A stretch of DNA of 64,000 bases from Tetrapyrgos nigripes (Eukaryota; Basidiomycota; Agaricomycetes; Agaricales; Campanellaceae). The stretch is from contig JAACJM010000075.1 in assembly GCA_013368315.1 (NCBI GenBank), positions 1-64,000 of the forward strand, given 5' to 3'. The notes below the pieces were generated by a model. It saw nothing but the letters and a program-made list of their open reading frames with translations. It was not told the DNA's origin and did not search any database. Below are positions 60,801 through 64,000 of the stretch, piece after piece (the first letter of the stretch is position 1; the number at the start of each line of letters is the position of its first letter). The position numbers were made by a program, and so were the translations under genes.

Positions 60801-61311
60801 AGATCACAGCTGGCAAACTGAAAGTCAAAGTAACCATAGCCAAGTGCAGATAAGAGGGTTCATGATGGTTGAAAAGGAGAGACAACTTTGCGAGTGCAAC
60901 ACAGGCACCCCTTACAACCATCAGATCAAATGGAAACCCATCAGCTTAAAATCATTGAGCAATGAACAATGTGTAACTCTGTATATACCCTACAGCCATC
61001 AAATGCAATTATCAAAAATACTGAGTGAAAAGAGGACATATGTAACATTGAGCATGGGGACTACACAGACTCCCAAAAGCCTCCCTTTGCTCTCATTGCT
61101 CTCTGCTTCTTGATGACCCACATCTATAACAATAAATCTAGTCTGACTCCTTCCAACACCTGATCATGTTTTGCATCCGCAGTCTGGACTATGAACTGGA
61201 TCATAGACCAATGGACAAGGGTCAAGGGAAAAAATTGGAAAGAAGAGCATGGGAAAAGTAAGGACCAACTCATATAGCCACAGGCAGAAAGTGAGTGTAA
61301 ACAAATCAGCC
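57864..61311. other. CpG-poor relic DNA, no intact gene
   Basis: Scattered open stretches (for example plus-strand KTRVGNAKVCLFSTIEASSV near 58615-58680, and minus-strand MGEDTVVWLKEWISGCEHL near 60350-60413) look like decayed coding sequence but do not join. ATGTGGGCCAATGTTATGCA at 59270 is a mutated family R end. Confidence 0.4.
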
Positions 61312-61327
61312 TCATTCTTTGGCCTTG
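61250..61327 (-). mobile_element. Family R element, end fragment
   Basis: TATAGCCACAGGCAGAAAGTG and CATTCTTTGGCCTTG followed by TA at 61328-61329 match the end of family R, close to the 960-1260 copy in sequence. Confidence 0.5.
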
Positions 61328-61835
61328 TAATGAGTGGTGCAGAGCGTAGAGCCTGGTGGGAAATTGATAAACTCAGTTGCCAGTGAGGAGGAAGGCACGA
61401 GAAGGTGGAGGTTGTAACCTGGAAGGTGTATTGGTGGATGAGAGAGTTTTCTCCTGTAGAGTGAGCTGCAAAAACACAATTTCAAAGAAGAAAAAAGAAA
61501 GAAAATAACAGAGACACATACAGTATCTCTTTGTTTCCTCCATCACTTTGCTTCACCTCTATCTTGTCAACCTTTCCTTTCATCATATCTTCAAAGACAG
61601 TGTATACTAGGAGTGACATAGATCTAGAGCATGCATATGAATTGTTTAAGGGATGACAACAGAGCTGTGGGTTAGGATGCTTGAAGGAATATGGCAACTT
61701 CTCAGTGCGATGACTAACAAAGAAAAAGGTTGAGAAGACAAAGATACACACCTCTTGTGCTGCCAAAGCATCGTGATTCTGCATAGAGGTATGTCCATGC
61801 CTGTAAATGACCTTGGAAGGGGTAGAGGTAGTCAT
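61312..61835 (-). CDS. Possible small three-exon gene, unrecognised (~100-140 aa)
   Basis: The model is exon 61750-61835 (MTTSTPSKVIYRHGHTSMQN), exon 61522-61713 (VHRTEKLPYSFKHPNPQLCC, SLLVYTVFEDMMKGKVDKIE) and exon 61312-61465 (LSLYRRKLSHPPIHLPGYN). Donors and acceptors are GT-AG and the phases join. The stop lies inside a family R repeat end, so the C-terminus may be artefactual. It could instead be a transposon-derived or dead gene; the surroundings are CpG-poor. Confidence 0.3.
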
Positions 61836-62248
61836 GGTGATGCAGAAAACAGCTCTTGATGATTTTTGATGTCTGCTGAGGGAAGATAAACCCATCTGAA
61901 GCTCATCATGCTGGTGTGTTGATGAGGGAAAGAAGAAACACATGTTAATGATGTTAACTGTGCAGTTATCAGTGTTTACAGGTGGGAGACTGAACCTCCA
62001 CTTTACTTGGTCTTCTCCTATCCTAATTGTCTCTAATCCTAACTTACTGTCCTCGGAGGGTCATTTGTTGTGTCCCCCATCATTATTTGTTCTCATCACT
62101 GTCTGAGACATCTCACACAACCTCCTCACACTTGCTCTCCCCTCTCAATCCTCCTCTCCTTAATGTGCACTCCCTCTCTCCCACACTCCTTCATCATCTC
62201 ATTGCTCTGCCATTCGCTCGTCACTGTTGTCTACCTGCCTTTCCCACT

Positions 62249-64000
62249 ATGGGTGCTGACACTGGAAGCAAATCCCTGTAAATACACTGCCATACAGGGG
62301 TATTACAGCAGCCTTACTACAAGTCATTCAATAAGTAATACACCTTATATTACAAGAGTATTACAAACACATATATTTTTCAGAACAATCCTGTAAGACT
62401 GCTGTAAATCAGGGTGGATTACAGCAACATTTCAGTGTGACATAGTGTCACAGTAATACATTCTGTAATACTGCTGAGAAATACAGAGGTATTTCTCAGC
62501 AGTATTACAGAATGTATTACTGTGACACTATGTCACACTGAAATGTTGCTGTAATCCACCCTGATTTACAGCAGTCTTACAGGATTGTTCTGAAAAATAT
62601 ATGTGTTTGTAATACTCTTGTAATATAAGGTGTATTACTTATTGAATGACTTGTAGTAAGGCTGCTGTAATACCCCTGTATGGCAGTGTATTTACAGGGA
62701 TTTGCTTCCAGTGTGACATGACCAACCCTGCCAATGCTGCTGCACCTTCAGGCATCAACCAAGCATCTGACGTCTCCCAATCATCTACTCACACTGCCTC
62801 ACTGGAGGATGTTGTCATGGCCAACAGTGATGACCTCTATATCACTGCTGCCTCTCACTTGCAAACCAATCTCGGGACTCCTGCCCTTCTATCTGGCAAT
62901 CCATCACTTGTTCCCACTGAGCTGGCTGGAAGTGCTCCCCTAGCATCCAGCCCTCGTTGCCTGACATCTATCAGGCTGCTGCCAGTAGCCTCAGCAGCTC
63001 TCACTCTCACTGATTCTCTGAGACCAGCATTTTCAATGTGGATGTCTCACCTAATCCCAGCATCTGCACTGGCAATACAATTGCCAGTTCCACTACCCAT
63101 CCATCTAGCTGCCCTGCAGCTGACCCTGCTCTGAGACCTCTCGTGTTGCTTCCTTGGGGCCCAGACCCGACACCTACTCCTGCCTGGTCCTTGGTTGGCC
63201 AAACTTTGCTCACTTTCAACAAAGTTGCAACCACCACTGACAAAAATCCAAAGAACAAGATGACAGGAGAGAACACCACTAACAGTAGTCTGAACAACAA
63301 GGTGGCAGATAAGAAGGCCACTGATGGGAACCCCACTGCTGATGAGAATGCTACTGATGGAAATCTGAAGGATAAGGCAGCAGGAAAGAAGGCTGTTACA
63401 AACAAAACAGGGAAAGGGAAGGGAAAAGACAGCAACAGTGGCAGAACCGATGACTGTGATGGCAATTGTCCCTCCCCTCCATGGATCAATGACTTACTTG
63501 ACACCATTCACTGTCTGGAGTCTGATGTTACCTGACTTTGACGCAAGGTAGCAGACTTGAGGGCTAACGCTCCCCCCACTGAGATGCATCTACATAGCAC
63601 CTCTGATTGCCCTCTCGTCAGTCCTTCTGCCCCACCTGTAGCTTCCACCAGCAACATAGCATCCACCTGCAGCACTCCATCTCTGCTTAGCCATCTTACT
63701 TGCTATCCTGCTACAGATCCACCTGGTCACCATCATGCTCATTCTGCACAAACTGTGGTAACTCTCTATCAACAAAGAGGTGGTCAAGTTTGGGAACGAG
63801 ACTATTTTGAATTTGTGGAGCTCTTGCATCATCTCAGTGTCCCCACAGCCCCTCCTCCTATCCACCATGGTCTTGTTCCCAACTACAACTCCCAAGCCTT
63901 ATATATCACATTCTGCACTTTTGAGATGGCTGCTGAATTCTGCTGTCTCTGGAACAAACATGTGCCCTCTGGTCATCACATCCACAATATCTTTGCCTGC
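62249..64000 (+). pseudogene. Broken gag-like or hypothetical gene, interrupted at its start and running off the window
   Basis: Without the palindromic insertion the start reads MGADMTNPANAAAPSGINQ, then DVSQSSTHTASLEDVVMANS and LYITAASHLQTNLGTPALLS. A frame change near 63000 leads to NVDVSPNPSICTGN, a Lys/Thr/Asn-rich segment (MTGENTTNSSLNNKVADKKA, GKGKGKDSNSG), and DDCDGNCPSPPWINDLLDTI. The coiled-coil-like run HCLESDVT*L*RKVADLRA has two TGA stops where CGA (Arg) fits. It continues QQRGGQVWERDYFEFVELLH and FEMAAEFCCLWNKHVPSGHH to the window end. The layout resembles a retroelement gag or ORF1, but no zinc knuckle or polymerase is in view. Confidence 0.5.
62260..62713. mobile_element. Perfect 454-bp palindromic MITE, CACTGG ends, TSD TGA
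   Basis: Two arms of 225 bp are exact reverse complements by eye, around a 4-nt AGAG spacer at 62485-62488. It starts CACTGGAAGCAAATCCCTG and ends CAGGGATTTGCTTCCAGTG. TGA is repeated at 62257-62259 and 62714-62716. Removing it plus one TGA restores an ATG-initiated frame. CACTG ends and a 3-bp duplication match CACTA/CMC transposons. Arm identity indicates a recent insertion or ongoing arm correction. Confidence 0.9.

Overview
This is nuclear DNA from a basidiomycete, most likely an Agaricomycete. The genes are split by many short GT-AG introns of about 45-140 nt. The families recognised include a DUF6534 membrane protein, a seven-helix membrane protein of the mushroom type, a fungal NLR with an N-terminal 'FSGA...YITN' motif and TPR repeats, and DNA transposons. 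Everything was read by eye, and splice models were accepted mainly where the reading phase closes. No rRNA, tRNA or CRISPR array was seen.

Layout. 0-12 kb is gene-bearing: an aldehyde dehydrogenase (minus strand, 2.7-5.2 kb) and one very large low-complexity protein gene (minus strand, 6.0-11.1 kb). 13-15.4 kb carries two tandemly duplicated small secreted-protein genes. 15.7-16.4 kb is a hAT-type MITE with a second MITE nested in it. 17.1-18.7 kb is a seven-helix membrane protein gene. 19.7-40 kb is almost entirely mobile DNA: relic genes, solo LTRs (one nested in another), MITEs, a 3.1-kb element with ~170-bp terminal inverted repeats, and a 4.2-kb element with 9-bp target-site duplications and TTGCTTGA-rich arrays. 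40.2-41.8 kb is the DUF6534 gene with a MITE in its promoter. 42.3-46.3 kb is an intact hAT transposon inside an older hAT-family MITE. 48.4-50.6 kb is unresolved. 51.3-53.0 kb is a phytanoyl-CoA dioxygenase-family gene. 53.9-56.9 kb is the NLR gene. 57.2-57.9 kb is a composite MITE. 58-64 kb is a CpG-poor repeat graveyard ending in a broken gene whose start is interrupted by a perfect 454-bp palindrome.

Two themes tie the window together. First, at least eight insertions start CAC, end GTG and carry 3-bp target duplications (AAT, ATG, TTA, AGT, TCG, AGT, ACT, TGA). They belong to several families that share a CACTA/CMC-like signature. Second, the window alternates between CpG-normal blocks (genes and young insertions) and CpG-starved blocks (relics, and unexpectedly the intact NLR gene). 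C-to-T decay has produced at least two TGA stops where CGA is the likely ancestor. The genes shown here do not form an evident metabolic cluster.
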